From Pelagibacteraceae bacterium AG-426-G09 (lineage in GTDB: Bacteria; Pseudomonadota; Alphaproteobacteria; Pelagibacterales; Pelagibacteraceae), in assembly GCA_003210075.1 (NCBI GenBank), contig QCNR01000009.1, positions 1-58,721 of the forward strand: a DNA stretch of 58,721 nt, given 5' to 3'. Of the stretch, positions 8,885 to 19,150 are shown one piece after another (the first letter of the stretch is position 1; each line of letters opens with the position of its first letter). A program made the position numbers and the translations under genes. A model generated the notes under the pieces. The model searched no databases. It was not told the DNA's origin and saw only the letters and a program-made list of their open reading frames with translations.

Positions 8885-10209
8885 TTTGATTTTTTACTTT
8901 TAATTATTTTAGTTATTTCCTCTAATGGGATAAAAATAGGTTGTTTATCAACTTCTTTAAATTCGATTTTTTGCTCATTAAAATTTTTACCTATAATAAT
9001 TTGATAAGGGATGCCTAGCAGATTGAATTTTTTAATTTTGGAAGATATATTCTCATCAGTGTCGTCAATTAAAACATCTAAATCTAATTTTTTTAAATTT
9101 TTATAAATATTTATTGCTTTGTCTAAATTTGAATTATCATTCTTGCTTATAATAGGAAGAATACAGCAGTCATAAGGTGAAACTGAAATTGGCCATTTCA
9201 TTATTTCATTTTTATCATCGTATTTAGCTTCTATAATTGCGCCAACTAATCTGGAAACCCCTATTCCATAAGAGCCCATTTTTACAAATTCTTTTTTGCC
9301 ATTATAATCAACACTTGCTTTCATAGGTTTTGAATACTTGTCCCCAAAATAAAAAATATGTCCTACCTCTATACCTTTCGTTTGAAGTCTATAATCCTTT
9401 GGAACATTTTTTTCGAATTCATTATTATTAAATTTTTCATCAGTTACTGAATAGTATTTCTCATAATTTTCTCTTAATTTTGATAGAGAATTTTTTTCCA
9501 GTAATGTATTAGAACTATCAACTTCAAAAATTCTTTTATCAGTGAAAATTTTACTTTCTCCAGTATCTGCTAATATAATAAATTCATGTGATAAATTTCC
9601 GCCTATAGGGCCAGTATCTGCTGCCATTGGTATTGCTGAAAGCTCCATACGTTTGAAAGTATTAAGATAGGAAATAAAAAATTTATTATATGAATAAATA
9701 GCTTCTTCATCAGAAATATCAAAAGAATATGCATCCTTCATATAAAATTCTCTACATCTCATTATTCCAAATCTCGGTCTTAGCTCATCTCTAAATTTCC
9801 ATTGAATATGATATAATAATTGTGGCAATGATTTGTATGACTTTATTGATGATCTAAATATTTCAGTAACTAATTCTTCGTTAGTAGGTCCATATAACAT
9901 TTCTCTATTTTGCCTATCTTTAATTCTGAGCATTTCTTCACCATAATCATCATATCTTCCACTCTCTTTCCAAATTTCGCTAGATTGTATTGTTGGCATC
10001 AATATTTCTTGAACGCCTACTCTGTTTTGTTCTTCTCGAACAATTTGTTCTATTTTTTTCATAACTTTAAATCCTAAAGGAAGCCACGAGTATATGCCTG
10101 CTGAAGATTGCTTTATCATTCCAGTTCTAAGCATTAACTGGTGTGATTTAATTTTTGCTTCTGTAGGATTATTTTTAAGAATTGGAATAAATGATTTTGA
10201 AAAAAACAT
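8881..10209 (-). CDS. proS: Prolyl-tRNA synthetase, short form
   Basis: Charges tRNA-Pro. The 442-residue protein is a class II synthetase with the opening KSFIPILKNNPTEA, LMLRTGMIKQSSAGIYSWLP, motif 2 region (PRFGIMRCREFYMKDAYSFD), motif 3 GSYGIGVSRLVGA and a C-terminal anticodon-binding domain (about 345-440). The large cis-editing insertion present in E. coli ProS (572 residues) is missing, as is usual for the alphaproteobacterial short form, so editing of Ala-tRNA-Pro would need a separate deacylase. Overlaps lolC by 4 bases. Confidence 0.95.
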   Translation of the reverse strand: MFFSKSFIPILKNNPTEAKIKSHQLMLRTGMIKQSSAGIYSWLPLGFKVMKKIEQIVREEQNRVGVQEILMPTIQSSEIWKESGRYDDYGEEMLRIKDRQNREMLYGPTNEELVTEIFRSSIKSYKSLPQLLYHIQWKFRDELRPRFGIMRCREFYMKDAYSFDISDEEAIYSYNKFFISYLNTFKRMELSAIPMAADTGPIGGNLSHEFIILADTGESKIFTDKRIFEVDSSNTLLEKNSLSKLRENYEKYYSVTDEKFNNNEFEKNVPKDYRLQTKGIEVGHIFYFGDKYSKPMKASVDYNGKKEFVKMGSYGIGVSRLVGAIIEAKYDDKNEIMKWPISVSPYDCCILPIISKNDNSNLDKAINIYKNLKKLDLDVLIDDTDENISSKIKKFNLLGIPYQIIIGKNFNEQKIEFKEVDKQPIFIPLEEITKIIKSKKSN

Positions 10210-10217
10210 ACTTTAAA

Positions 10218-10463
10218 TTACATCAAAAAATTTCTTAGGTTAAGATAATTATATTGTACAAAATAATAAATTATTGAAAATAATACAGTAGATATAGCCG
10301 TGGTATATATAAATTTCTTAAAAATTTTTGGATTTTCGGGTGAGCCTGGATCTTCACCTTCAATTTTTCTATTTTTGTTCCTATTTACATCAATTGGTAA
10401 TAATGAAAAAAAAACAATCCACCAAATAATTACATAAATTACAATCGATCCTGTTATGCTCAA
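10218..10463 (-). CDS. DUF1467 family small membrane protein
   Basis: An 81-residue protein of unknown function with two membrane helices (about residues 5-24 and 51-70). Between them is a cytosolic or periplasmic loop carrying the family-typical EDPGSPENP motif (residues 37-45). DUF1467 genes sit beside proS in many alphaproteobacteria, and the gene here lies 8 bases before proS and 1 base after rnj, so synteny supports the family call. No catalytic residues are evident. Confidence 0.8.
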   Translation of the reverse strand: MSITGSIVIYVIIWWIVFFSLLPIDVNRNKNRKIEGEDPGSPENPKIFKKFIYTTAISTVLFSIIYYFVQYNYLNLRNFLM

Positions 10464-10464
10464 C

Positions 10465-12123
10465 TTATATCCTTATCAACTTTATATTTGTAAAAGGTTT
10501 TTTTCCTGTAATTTCTTTCGTAATTTTTCTACATGATATTTTCACAGCATCAATAATATTATCTTTTTGGTTTAGGTTATTTAGAGAAAAAATTCTGGTT
10601 GTTTTTTCTATTATATTTTCAAGTTCATATCGATAATCTTCATCATTATTGATTGGTAAACCGCTGTAGTTGAAAATTGGTTTATTATGAATATTTCCTT
10701 TAGGTGTAATTAAAATTGTAACATCAAGAACTCCATTTTCAGATATATTTTTTCTTTCTTTTATAGATCTAGAATCCTCCTCAACAGCTATATTACCATC
10801 AACATATAATCTTCCACTTGGTGCTTTATCAAAAACTTCTGGTTTTTCTCCTGGAGATAACTTAACGATATCGCCATTTTCAACTTTGACTGAGAAAGGA
10901 ACTTGCATTTCTTTAGCAAATTTTATGTGTTCAATCATGTGTCTATGTTCACCATGTACTGGAATTATTGATTTTGGTCTTACCCATTTGTACATATCTT
11001 TTAAGTCTTCTCTATTTGGGTGACCAGAAACATGTATAAATTCGTTTTCTTCGGAAATAACCTCTACGCCTTCTCTAACGAGTTGATTGTGCAATTTATA
11101 AAGTTTTTTTTCATTTCCCGGAATAATTTTCGAGGAAAAAACCACTGCGTCTCCTCTTTCTATAAATACATCAGGATGAACATAATTTGCTATTCTCATC
11201 ATCGCACCCATTGGTTCACCTTGACTTCCAGTGCATAAATATACAATTTTTTCACGTGATATATTTTTTGCTTCTCTTGTGTCAATAGGCTCTATAACAT
11301 TTTGCAGGTAACCACATTCTCTTGCAGCTTTAAATATTCTATGCATTGAACGACCCACTAAAGCAATCTGTCGTCCAGTTTTCTCAGCACAGTAAAAAAC
11401 ACTCTCCATTCTTGCTACATTAGAGGCAAAAGAAGTTACAATAATTCTTTTTTTTAATCTTTCGATTATTTTCAACATATTTTTTCTCACATCCAATTCA
11501 GACCCAGATCTACCCATGCTGAATACATTTGTTGAGTCACAAATCATTGAAAGAACTCCATCATCACCTATTTTTTTTAACTTATTTTCATCTATTTTAT
11601 TTCCTATTAATGGATTTGGATCGCACTTCCAATCACCCGTATGAAGTACTGTACCTGCGGGAGTATTTATTTTTAAACCATTTGGTTCAAGTATTGAGTG
11701 GGTTAAGGTAACAAATTCAATTTTAAATGGATCTAGATTAATAGATCCATTTAGCTCAACTATTTTTAATTTTAAACTGATGTCGATTTTTTTTTCTTTA
11801 AATTTTTCTCTTACTAGCACAGCAGTAAAAGGTGTTGCATAAATATTACATTTTAGTTTAGGCCAAATATGTGCAATTGCACCTATATGATCTTCATGAG
11901 CATGGGTTAAAATTATACCCAAAACATCATCTTTTTTATCAACAATAAAACCTGGATCTGGATATATAAGATCAATTCCAGGCACACTATCATCAGCAAA
12001 AGTTACCCCTACATCGACTATTATCCATTTTTGATTTTCGGGTTTGCCATAAGCATATAAATTTAGGTTCATTCCAATTTCTCCAGAACCGCCAAGTGGA
12101 CAAAATAATAATTCTTCTTTCAT
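10465..12123 (-). CDS. rnj: Ribonuclease J
   Basis: RNase J is a metallo-beta-lactamase-fold nuclease with 5'-3' exonuclease and endonuclease activity in RNA processing and decay. The 552-residue protein has the zinc motif THAHEDHIG (H74, H76, D78, H79), the HTGDWKCDP segment, the beta-CASP domain region with YLCTGSQGEPMGAMMRIAN, and the HVSGHPNREDLKDM and PVHGEHRHM motifs that complete the active site. Length fits RNase J1/J2 (about 555). It lies 3 bases after coaX in the same run. Confidence 0.93.
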   Translation of the reverse strand: MKEELLFCPLGGSGEIGMNLNLYAYGKPENQKWIIVDVGVTFADDSVPGIDLIYPDPGFIVDKKDDVLGIILTHAHEDHIGAIAHIWPKLKCNIYATPFTAVLVREKFKEKKIDISLKLKIVELNGSINLDPFKIEFVTLTHSILEPNGLKINTPAGTVLHTGDWKCDPNPLIGNKIDENKLKKIGDDGVLSMICDSTNVFSMGRSGSELDVRKNMLKIIERLKKRIIVTSFASNVARMESVFYCAEKTGRQIALVGRSMHRIFKAARECGYLQNVIEPIDTREAKNISREKIVYLCTGSQGEPMGAMMRIANYVHPDVFIERGDAVVFSSKIIPGNEKKLYKLHNQLVREGVEVISEENEFIHVSGHPNREDLKDMYKWVRPKSIIPVHGEHRHMIEHIKFAKEMQVPFSVKVENGDIVKLSPGEKPEVFDKAPSGRLYVDGNIAVEEDSRSIKERKNISENGVLDVTILITPKGNIHNKPIFNYSGLPINNDEDYRYELENIIEKTTRIFSLNNLNQKDNIIDAVKISCRKITKEITGKKPFTNIKLIRI

Positions 12124-12126
12124 ATG

Positions 12127-12873
12127 TTAAAGTAAATTTTTTGTAATTTTAATAATTCCTTTAATTGTTAAATCTCTATCAACTTTACATTTTGTACTAA
12201 TAGAATTTTTATATAAATATGCAAGACCCCCAGTTAAAATAACTTTAAAATCAGATTTAGTTTGTTTCTTAATTAATTTAATCATATTGTCGATTAAACC
12301 AGCATAACCCCAAAAAAAACCTGATCTTACTGCTTCATTTGTGTTTTTACCTATAACATATGTTATTTTTTTTAAATTAATTTTAGGAATTAAAGATGCT
12401 CTATTAATTAAAGTATTTAAAGACAGATTTATACCTGGAGATATAATACCACCTAAATACTGATTTTTTATTATTACATCAAAAGTCGTTGCGGTACCAA
12501 AATCAATTATAATATAATTATTTTTATTGTCTAATGTAGCTATTGAATTGGCCAGTCTATCTGATCCAACTTGTTTTTTATTAACCTTTATATTTATTAG
12601 TTTATTTAGTCTTAATGATTTAATTTCAATTATCTTCTTATTAATTTTTGACTTAAAAAAAAAAGAAAATTGTCTGTATATTTCAGGCACTACACTACTA
12701 AAAACTATACTCTCAATTTTCGTTCTATTTTTTAAAATAGATTTTAATTTTTTTTTAATAAATAACTTACTTGCTGCTGCTGATTTAATATTAACTTTTT
12801 TTTTAATTTTAAAATTATTATCAACCAAACAAATTTTTACTTCGGTATTTCCAATATCTCCAATTATTTTCAT
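12127..12873 (-). CDS. coaX: Type III pantothenate kinase
   Basis: CoaX phosphorylates pantothenate, the first step from vitamin B5 to coenzyme A. The 248-residue protein has the ASKHA-fold nucleotide motif DIGNTEVKICLV (from residue 5), VGSDRLAN (about 101-108) and IIDFGTATTFDVI (about 121-134), then GGIISPG and a C-terminal LTGGLA segment, all typical of CoaX. Length is normal. It lies directly after birA (2 bases), the standard alphaproteobacterial order birA-coaX-rnj. Confidence 0.92.
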   Translation of the reverse strand: MKIIGDIGNTEVKICLVDNNFKIKKKVNIKSAAASKLFIKKKLKSILKNRTKIESIVFSSVVPEIYRQFSFFFKSKINKKIIEIKSLRLNKLINIKVNKKQVGSDRLANSIATLDNKNNYIIIDFGTATTFDVIIKNQYLGGIISPGINLSLNTLINRASLIPKINLKKITYVIGKNTNEAVRSGFFWGYAGLIDNMIKLIKKQTKSDFKVILTGGLAYLYKNSISTKCKVDRDLTIKGIIKITKNLL

Positions 12874-12875
12874 AG

Positions 12876-13391
12876 TTATTTATTTAAGTAACTTTCAAAA
12901 TTCTTTTTTATTTCATTATAAATTTTAACACTAGTTAATTTTTTTTTCTTAAATAAATTAAGATAAGTTGTGGGATAATTTTCAATTAAAGGGCTATTAT
13001 CAACGTTAATTCCAATACCAATAATTACAAATTTAGTATTTTTATAAAATATTGTTTCCTGGAGTATTCCACAAACTTTCTTTTTACATATCATTAAATC
13101 ATTTGGTTTTTTTATGGTAATTTTTTTATTTAAAAATTTTAATAGTGATTTTTTAACTAATTGACAACTTTTTAATGTTAAATTTTTTAAGCTAATTTTA
13201 GAACTTAATTTAAAATAAATTGAAATAAATAAATTATTTTTAAAATATATCCATTTATTACCATATCTTCCTCTGCCATTCGTCTGTTTTTTAGCAATAA
13301 CTATGCCAGAAATAGAACCTTTATTAATTTTATTTATCGCAATATCATTTGTACTCGTTACGGTATTAAATAAATATTTTTTAAGTCTCAT
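12876..13391 (-). CDS. birA: Biotin-protein ligase, minimal catalytic form
   Basis: Attaches biotin to carrier domains such as that of acetyl-CoA carboxylase, via biotinyl-AMP. The 171-residue protein shows the catalytic core only: STNDIA near the N-terminus, TNGRGRYGNKW (biotinyl-AMP loop), KKPNDLMICKKKVCGILQE with the active-site Lys, and VIIGIGINV. It lacks the N-terminal DNA-binding domain of E. coli BirA and most of the small C-terminal SH3-like domain, making it very short, so it cannot be a bifunctional repressor. It overlaps the nuoN stop by 1 base. Confidence 0.87.
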   Translation of the reverse strand: MRLKKYLFNTVTSTNDIAINKINKGSISGIVIAKKQTNGRGRYGNKWIYFKNNLFISIYFKLSSKISLKNLTLKSCQLVKKSLLKFLNKKITIKKPNDLMICKKKVCGILQETIFYKNTKFVIIGIGINVDNSPLIENYPTTYLNLFKKKKLTSVKIYNEIKKNFESYLNK

Positions 13392-14803
13392 TAGATCAAT
13401 ACAATTCTAGAAACTAAATCATTAAGAAAACCAGGATAAATAAAATATAGTAATAAAATTCCTGTAGAAATAGCTAATGTAACTTTTAATCCAATCCTAT
13501 GGTCTTTTTCAAAACTTTCTTTTGGTTTATCAAAATATATTATTTTAATTAACCTTAAGTAATAAAAAGCAGCTACTACTGTTGATAATAACCCTACTAT
13601 AGCCAAGAAATACATTGATTGTTCTATAACAGCCATAAATATATAAAATTTAGCAAAGAACCCTGCTAATGGAGGAATGCCAGCAAGAGAAAATAATACA
13701 ATTAGTAAGCAAATTGAAAGTATTGGGTGATTTGACGACAATCCAGATAGATCCTCAATTTTTTCATAAAATATATTTTTTTTTCTCATCATAAATAAAC
13801 ATGAAAAAAAAGCCAATGTCATAACTAAATAAATTGAGATATACGTCACTGAACTTTGAACTCCCTGATTTGTTCCTGATGCTAGTCCGGCAAGAGCATA
13901 GCCCATATGTCCTATGGAGCTATAAGCAATAAGTCTTTTTAAATTTGACTGGCCTATAGCTGCTACTGCACCAAATATCATTGATGAAATTGAGATAAAT
14001 ACTATTATAGTTTGCCAGTTATCAATTAAATTTACAAATGGTATGTATAAAAATCTGATAAAGACAGTCAAAGCAGCGACTTTTGGCAAGGCCGCAAAAA
14101 ACAATGTAACAGATGTTGGTGAGCCTTGATAAACATCTGGAGCCCACATATGAAATGGTACAGCTGAAATTTTAAATGCTAAACCAACAATTATAAATAC
14201 TAAACCAAAAATAACTCCATTTTCAATATTAGAGGTTAAGCTTGAAATAAATGTAAAATTTGTTGAGCCAGAAAATCCATAAATAAGTGAACAGCCGTAT
14301 AATAGGAGGCCTGATGATAAAGCGCTTAATACAAAATATTTTAATCCGGATTCTGATGATAAAATATTATCTCTATTAAAAGATGCAAGTACGTATAAAG
14401 CTAATGATTGAAGTTCTAAGCCAAGATAAAATACAATTAAATCATTAGAACTAATCATCACCATCATTCCAAGAATTGCACTCAATATTAATATGGGATA
14501 TTCAATTTTTAAAATATCCAATGTTTTGATGTAGGTAAAAGATGAAATCATTACAAATATTGCCGAGATTATCGTTATCGATTTCATAAAAGTAGATAAA
14601 GTATCAATTTTATAACTTTGATTAAAAATTAATATTTCATTTATTGAGAATAAATTAATTACTAAAGCTAATAATATTATAAGAGTCGTTGTAGATAGGT
14701 TGTATACCAGCCTTTCACTTTTTTTCTTAAATACACCCACCATTAATAAAAACATTATTGCTAATGATAAAAAAATTTCAGGAAAAATTAAATCTAAGTT
14801 CAT
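13391..14803 (-). CDS. nuoN: NADH-quinone oxidoreductase subunit N
   Basis: Antiporter-like proton-pumping membrane subunit of complex I. The 470-residue product is a chain of about 14 hydrophobic helices with the proton_antipo_M core: YLGLELQSLALYVLASF near residue 130, AVPFHMWAPDVYQGSP with the conserved Lys/His area, LKRLIAYSSIGHMGYALAG, and SLAGIPPLAGFFAKFY. It is the last nuo gene of the cluster; its start and the nuoM stop share one base, and birA follows with a one-base overlap. Confidence 0.95.
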   Translation of the reverse strand: MNLDLIFPEIFLSLAIMFLLMVGVFKKKSERLVYNLSTTTLIILLALVINLFSINEILIFNQSYKIDTLSTFMKSITIISAIFVMISSFTYIKTLDILKIEYPILILSAILGMMVMISSNDLIVFYLGLELQSLALYVLASFNRDNILSSESGLKYFVLSALSSGLLLYGCSLIYGFSGSTNFTFISSLTSNIENGVIFGLVFIIVGLAFKISAVPFHMWAPDVYQGSPTSVTLFFAALPKVAALTVFIRFLYIPFVNLIDNWQTIIVFISISSMIFGAVAAIGQSNLKRLIAYSSIGHMGYALAGLASGTNQGVQSSVTYISIYLVMTLAFFSCLFMMRKKNIFYEKIEDLSGLSSNHPILSICLLIVLFSLAGIPPLAGFFAKFYIFMAVIEQSMYFLAIVGLLSTVVAAFYYLRLIKIIYFDKPKESFEKDHRIGLKVTLAISTGILLLYFIYPGFLNDLVSRIVLI

Positions 14804-16296
14804 TATAAAGTACCTGCGGTATAAATATTTAAATTCATATTAAATAAATCAATTAAATCTTCTACAGATGCTGAGGTTGTACTTAATAGAGGGTCCGGAT
14901 AAAAGCCAAATAATATTGATACAATTGCTAAAACTGATAAAATTATCATTTCGGATTTATTCAAATCTAAAAGTTTATTAACTTCATTGTTTGTAATTTC
15001 ACCGAAAACTACTCTTCTATAAAGCCATAACATGTATGCAGCACCTAAAATAACTCCCAAACTTGCGATTGTTGCAACCATAAAATTAACTTTAAATGTT
15101 CCTAATAGGATTAAAAACTCCCCAATAAATCCTGTTGTACCAGGTAGACCTAAGGCACCTAAAGTAAATACCATAAGTACAACTGAATATCTTGGCATTA
15201 CAGAAACAATTCCACCATACTTACTTATTTCTCTTGTATGCATTCTTTCATATACAACTCCAACACATAAAAATAGTGCAGCAGAAATTATTCCGTGACT
15301 AATCATTTGAAATATACTTCCCTCAATACCTTCGGGGGTCATTGTAAATATACCCATTGTGACAAAACCCATATGAGCGACTGAAGAATATGCGATAAGT
15401 TTCTTCATATCTTCTTGCATTAAAGCAATTAATGAAGTGTAAATAATTGCAACTAAACTTAAACTAAAAATAAGAGGTACAAAATATTCAGATGCAATAG
15501 GAAAAAGACCTAGCGAAAATCTAATGAAACCATAACCGGCCATTTTCAATAAAATAGCAGCAAGTAAAACAGAACCAGCGGTGGGTGCTTCTACATGAGC
15601 ATCTGGAAGCCAGGTATGAACTGGCCACATTGGAGTTTTTACTGCAAAAGAGCTAAAAAAAGCTAACCAAAGTAAATTTTGAAATTTTGCGTCTATGCCG
15701 ACTTGATATAATTCAATAACATCTGTTGTTCCAGTGATCCAGTATATAGAAATGATTGCAACTAACATTAATACGGAACCTAGTAATGTGTATAAGAAAA
15801 ATTTAAATGCAGAATAAACTCTTCTTTCGCCTCCCCATATACCAATAATTAAAAACATTGGTATTAAACCTGCTTCAAAAAATAAATAAAAAATAACTAA
15901 ATCAAGTGAGCAAAAAACTCCAATCATCATTGTTTGCATAATAAGTATAGCAATAAGAAAATCTTTAAGTCTATTCGTAATTGTAGAATTTACTGAAATT
16001 ATACATAGCGGGGTAATAAAAGTTGTTAAAATTACAAATAGAATAGAAATTCCATCAATACCAACTTTATAATTTATAATTCCTTCAAGCCAGACTCTTT
16101 CTTCAACGAACTGAAATCCAGAGATATCTTTATCAAATACATACCAAAGATATAAAGATAGAATAAAATTTGCTAAAGATACGAATAATGAAATATATTT
16201 TGCCGCATTATAATTCGATGAAGATCTACCAAATAGTATAAAAATTGCTCCAATTGTTGGAAGGATAATTAATGATGAGAGTATGGGAAAGTTCAT
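14803..16296 (-). CDS. nuoM: NADH-quinone oxidoreductase subunit M
   Basis: Second antiporter-like, proton-pumping membrane subunit of complex I. The 497-residue protein begins MNFPILSSLIILPTIGAIF and has KVGIDGISILFVIL, FFEAGLIPMFLIIGIWGG with the conserved Glu, VKTPMWPVHTWLPDAHVEAP, MKKLIAYSSVAHMGFVTMG and LGLPGTTGFIGEF. Helices cover nearly the whole length, and the size is normal for the subunit. nuoL lies 3 bases upstream. Confidence 0.96.
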   Translation of the reverse strand: MNFPILSSLIILPTIGAIFILFGRSSSNYNAAKYISLFVSLANFILSLYLWYVFDKDISGFQFVEERVWLEGIINYKVGIDGISILFVILTTFITPLCIISVNSTITNRLKDFLIAILIMQTMMIGVFCSLDLVIFYLFFEAGLIPMFLIIGIWGGERRVYSAFKFFLYTLLGSVLMLVAIISIYWITGTTDVIELYQVGIDAKFQNLLWLAFFSSFAVKTPMWPVHTWLPDAHVEAPTAGSVLLAAILLKMAGYGFIRFSLGLFPIASEYFVPLIFSLSLVAIIYTSLIALMQEDMKKLIAYSSVAHMGFVTMGIFTMTPEGIEGSIFQMISHGIISAALFLCVGVVYERMHTREISKYGGIVSVMPRYSVVLMVFTLGALGLPGTTGFIGEFLILLGTFKVNFMVATIASLGVILGAAYMLWLYRRVVFGEITNNEVNKLLDLNKSEMIILSVLAIVSILFGFYPDPLLSTTSASVEDLIDLFNMNLNIYTAGTL

Positions 16297-16299
16297 TAT

Positions 16300-18210
16300 T
16301 TAAATTATAACTATTGTAAGAATTAGTGAAAAACCAAGCAGCATAATAAAAGCATATTGGTATATAAAACCCGTCTGAAATTTAACTGCTTTTATGGAAA
16401 AAAATTTAAAAAGACTTGATAATCCGTCAGGACCAAATCTATCAATTACTAATCCGTCTATTTTTTTCCATAAATATTTTCCCAAAAATTTAGAAGATTT
16501 AACAAATAAAATCTCATATAACTCATCGAAATACCATTTATTTTTAAGAAATAAATAAATTGGTTGATTTGATTTAATCAAACCTTCAAGAATTGATTTG
16601 TTTTTTAAAAATATATAATAGCTAAGTGGTATAGTAACAGTAACTAATACTGGTGTAAGATATAATATATATTTTGGAGGATGTTCGGTTGTTAATGGTT
16701 CCAAAAATAAAATTGATCCACTCCAAAAATCTGCAAAAGAACCATAGCCCATAAATAAATCTTTAAAAATAAATCCAGCACATATTGATCCAATTGCTAA
16801 AATTAATAATGGAGCCAACATAACTAATGGAGACTCATGCATGCTTGAAATTGGTTGAGATTTATTGTTATATTCTCCATGAAATGTTTTAAATATTAAT
16901 CTCCAGGAATAAACTGAGGTTAAAACAGCTGTAAATATTCCTATACCACATGCATAATATCCAACTGCACTTCCTTTTAAATAAGCGAATTCTATTATTA
17001 AATCCTTTGAATAAAATCCAGATAAGAAAGGAAACCCGGTTAAAGCCAATGTACCAATTATCATTAGCAAATAAGTATATGGTAAGTGCTTGTAAACTCC
17101 CCCCATTTTATTTATGTCTTGCTCGTCATGAAATGAGTGGATAACAGAACCAGCACCTAAAAATAGTAATGCTTTAAAAAAAGCGTGTGTAAAAAGATGA
17201 AACATAGCAATATTGTAAGCTCCAACACCTGCTGCAAAAAACATATAACCTAATTGACTACATGTTGAATATGCTATTATTTTTTTAATATCGTTTTGAA
17301 CCAGAGCAATAGTTGCCGCGAACAATGCAGTAGACATTCCTATAATTGTTATAAAATTTAATATAACTGGAGAATATTCATAAATAGGAGAGCATCTTAC
17401 CACTAAAAAAACTCCCGCAGTAACCATAGTTGCTGCGTGAATTAATGCGGAAACAGGAGTTGGACCTTCCATTGCATCTGGCAGCCAGGTATGTAAAAAA
17501 ATTTGTGCAGATTTACCCATAGCTCCAATAAACAATAAGAAACAAATTAAATTTATTGTATTAAGCTCAAAACCTAAAAAATTTAAATTATTATCTTTGT
17601 ATAAATACACTTGTCTGAATACCTCTTCATAATTGACTGATCCAAAAATATAAAAAACTAAAAATATTCCTAGCGCAAAGCCAAAATCACCTACTCTATT
17701 TACAATAAATGCTTTTATAGCAGCAGCATTAGCTGTTGGTTTTTTGAACCAAAAACCAATTAAAAAATAAGAACAAAGACCTACTCCTTCCCAACCAAAA
17801 AATAACTGTAGAAAATTATCTGATGTAACCAAAACTAACATTGCAAAAGTAAAGAGCGATAAATAAGACATAAATCTTGGCTGATGAGGATCGTTAGACA
17901 TATATCCTATTGAATAAATATGAACTATTGCAGAGACTAAAGTTACAACTACAAGCATTACAGCAGATAGTTGATCAATTTTTATCGACCAGTTTACATC
18001 AAGCATTCCTGAAGTGATCCATTTTGCAATTAAAACATTACTTGAGTAACCATTTATAATTACATCATAAAAGATATAAATTGATAAAAAAGCTGATATA
18101 GAAACAAATAAACTTGTAATTATTTGAGAAGATTTATTTCCAATTTTGTTTCCAAAAAATCCAGAAACTATTGCTGCTAACAAAGGTAAAAATATTATTA
18201 ATTTTTCCAT
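16300..18210 (-). CDS. nuoL: NADH-quinone oxidoreductase subunit L
   Basis: Largest antiporter-like subunit of complex I, at the far end of the membrane arm. The 636-residue protein has the proton_antipo_N and _M regions: KIDQLSAVMLVVVTLVSA, LQLFFGWEGVGLCSYFLIGFW, FLHTWLPDAMEGPTPVSALI, KKIIAYSTCSQLGYMFFA and LTGFPFLSGFYSKDLI. A long C-terminal part (from about residue 530) corresponds to the lateral helix HL and last membrane helix that brace the pump units. It lies 1 base after nuoK. Confidence 0.96.
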   Translation of the reverse strand: MEKLIIFLPLLAAIVSGFFGNKIGNKSSQIITSLFVSISAFLSIYIFYDVIINGYSSNVLIAKWITSGMLDVNWSIKIDQLSAVMLVVVTLVSAIVHIYSIGYMSNDPHQPRFMSYLSLFTFAMLVLVTSDNFLQLFFGWEGVGLCSYFLIGFWFKKPTANAAAIKAFIVNRVGDFGFALGIFLVFYIFGSVNYEEVFRQVYLYKDNNLNFLGFELNTINLICFLLFIGAMGKSAQIFLHTWLPDAMEGPTPVSALIHAATMVTAGVFLVVRCSPIYEYSPVILNFITIIGMSTALFAATIALVQNDIKKIIAYSTCSQLGYMFFAAGVGAYNIAMFHLFTHAFFKALLFLGAGSVIHSFHDEQDINKMGGVYKHLPYTYLLMIIGTLALTGFPFLSGFYSKDLIIEFAYLKGSAVGYYACGIGIFTAVLTSVYSWRLIFKTFHGEYNNKSQPISSMHESPLVMLAPLLILAIGSICAGFIFKDLFMGYGSFADFWSGSILFLEPLTTEHPPKYILYLTPVLVTVTIPLSYYIFLKNKSILEGLIKSNQPIYLFLKNKWYFDELYEILFVKSSKFLGKYLWKKIDGLVIDRFGPDGLSSLFKFFSIKAVKFQTGFIYQYAFIMLLGFSLILTIVII

Positions 18211-18211
18211 A

Positions 18212-18526
18212 CTATCCTTTTAGTTTTTCAATATCTTCAACTTTTATTGTTCCAGCATTTCTAAAATAAACTACAATTATTGCCAAACCTATTGCTGCCT
18301 CAGCTGCAGCTACAGTTAATATAAACAAAGTAAAAATTTGACCACTTAAATCATTTATAAATATCGAAAAAGATACCAGGTTAATATTTACCGCTAATAA
18401 AATCAATTCAATGCTCATTAAAAGTACTATTACATTTTTTCTATTTAAAAAAATTCCAACTAAACCAATGGTAAATATTATTGCTCCAAGAGTTAAATAG
18501 TGTCCTAATCCGATCTCAAACATCAA
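18212..18526 (-). CDS. nuoK: NADH-quinone oxidoreductase subunit K
   Basis: Small membrane subunit of complex I on the proton path. The 104-residue protein has three helices and the family core [21 protein letters not shown], then [19 protein letters not shown] with a conserved membrane Glu (SIEL) and a second conserved Glu in [12 protein letters not shown]. Two adjacent ATGs are possible starts (18526 or 18523). The frame overlaps the nuoJ 3' end by 11 bases. Confidence 0.95.
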   Translation of the reverse strand: MMFEIGLGHYLTLGAIIFTIGLVGIFLNRKNVIVLLMSIELILLAVNINLVSFSIFINDLSGQIFTLFILTVAAAEAAIGLAIIVVYFRNAGTIKVEDIEKLKG

Positions 18527-19148
18527 TTTTTACTCCTTTATTACTTTCAACTTCCACTACTTGAACACCATCTTTTCTTTCTCTTGAAATTTGTTTAATA
18601 TAACTCTGCCTTTTTAATCCAGGTCGCTCTCTAAAGGTTAAGACTATAGCTCCGATCATAGCTACCAGCAAAATCATTCCTGAAATCTGAAATAAGTGAA
18701 TATAATCTGTATATAATACATTTCCCAATGAGTGAGTGTTTGAGATTGTGCTTGAAATAGTAATTGTGGATGAATTTAGCAAGTCAGGCTTGTATTTCCA
18801 TCCGCCCACAACAATAATCAATTCAACAAAAATTATTAGACTTACCAATAAACCAATAGGAATATGTGAACTACTTTTAGATGATCCGAACCACTGATTT
18901 TTTTGTTGAGCGACATTTAACATCATAACAACAAACAGAAATAATACTGCAACAGCACCTACATAGACGATTAGCATAATCATCCCTAAGAATTCTGCAC
19001 CAATCATAATAAACAGGCATGAAATACTGATAAAATCTAATATCAAAAAAAATACAGAGTGAACTGTATTTCTGGCTGCAGTAACCATGATTGCTGAAAC
19101 AATGGCAATGAATGAAAAAAAATAAAAAAATACAGCGTGAGCTATCAT
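18516..19148 (-). CDS. nuoJ: NADH-quinone oxidoreductase subunit J
   Basis: Membrane subunit J of complex I. The 210-residue protein has five helices and the conserved [19 protein letters not shown] and [27 protein letters not shown] segments, the latter being the pi-bulge helix region of NuoJ. A polar C-terminal tail of about 40 residues follows the last helix. It lies 2 bases after nuoI and overlaps nuoK. Confidence 0.94.
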   Translation of the reverse strand: MIAHAVFFYFFSFIAIVSAIMVTAARNTVHSVFFLILDFISISCLFIMIGAEFLGMIMLIVYVGAVAVLFLFVVMMLNVAQQKNQWFGSSKSSSHIPIGLLVSLIIFVELIIVVGGWKYKPDLLNSSTITISSTISNTHSLGNVLYTDYIHLFQISGMILLVAMIGAIVLTFRERPGLKRQSYIKQISRERKDGVQVVEVESNKGVKIDV

Positions 19149-19150
19149 TA

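Noticed and set aside
12527-12928. A 133-codon plus-strand frame opposite coaX and birA
   Set aside because: It is antisense to clear coaX and birA motifs, with hydrophobic composition arising from the reverse of Lys/Asn-rich codons.
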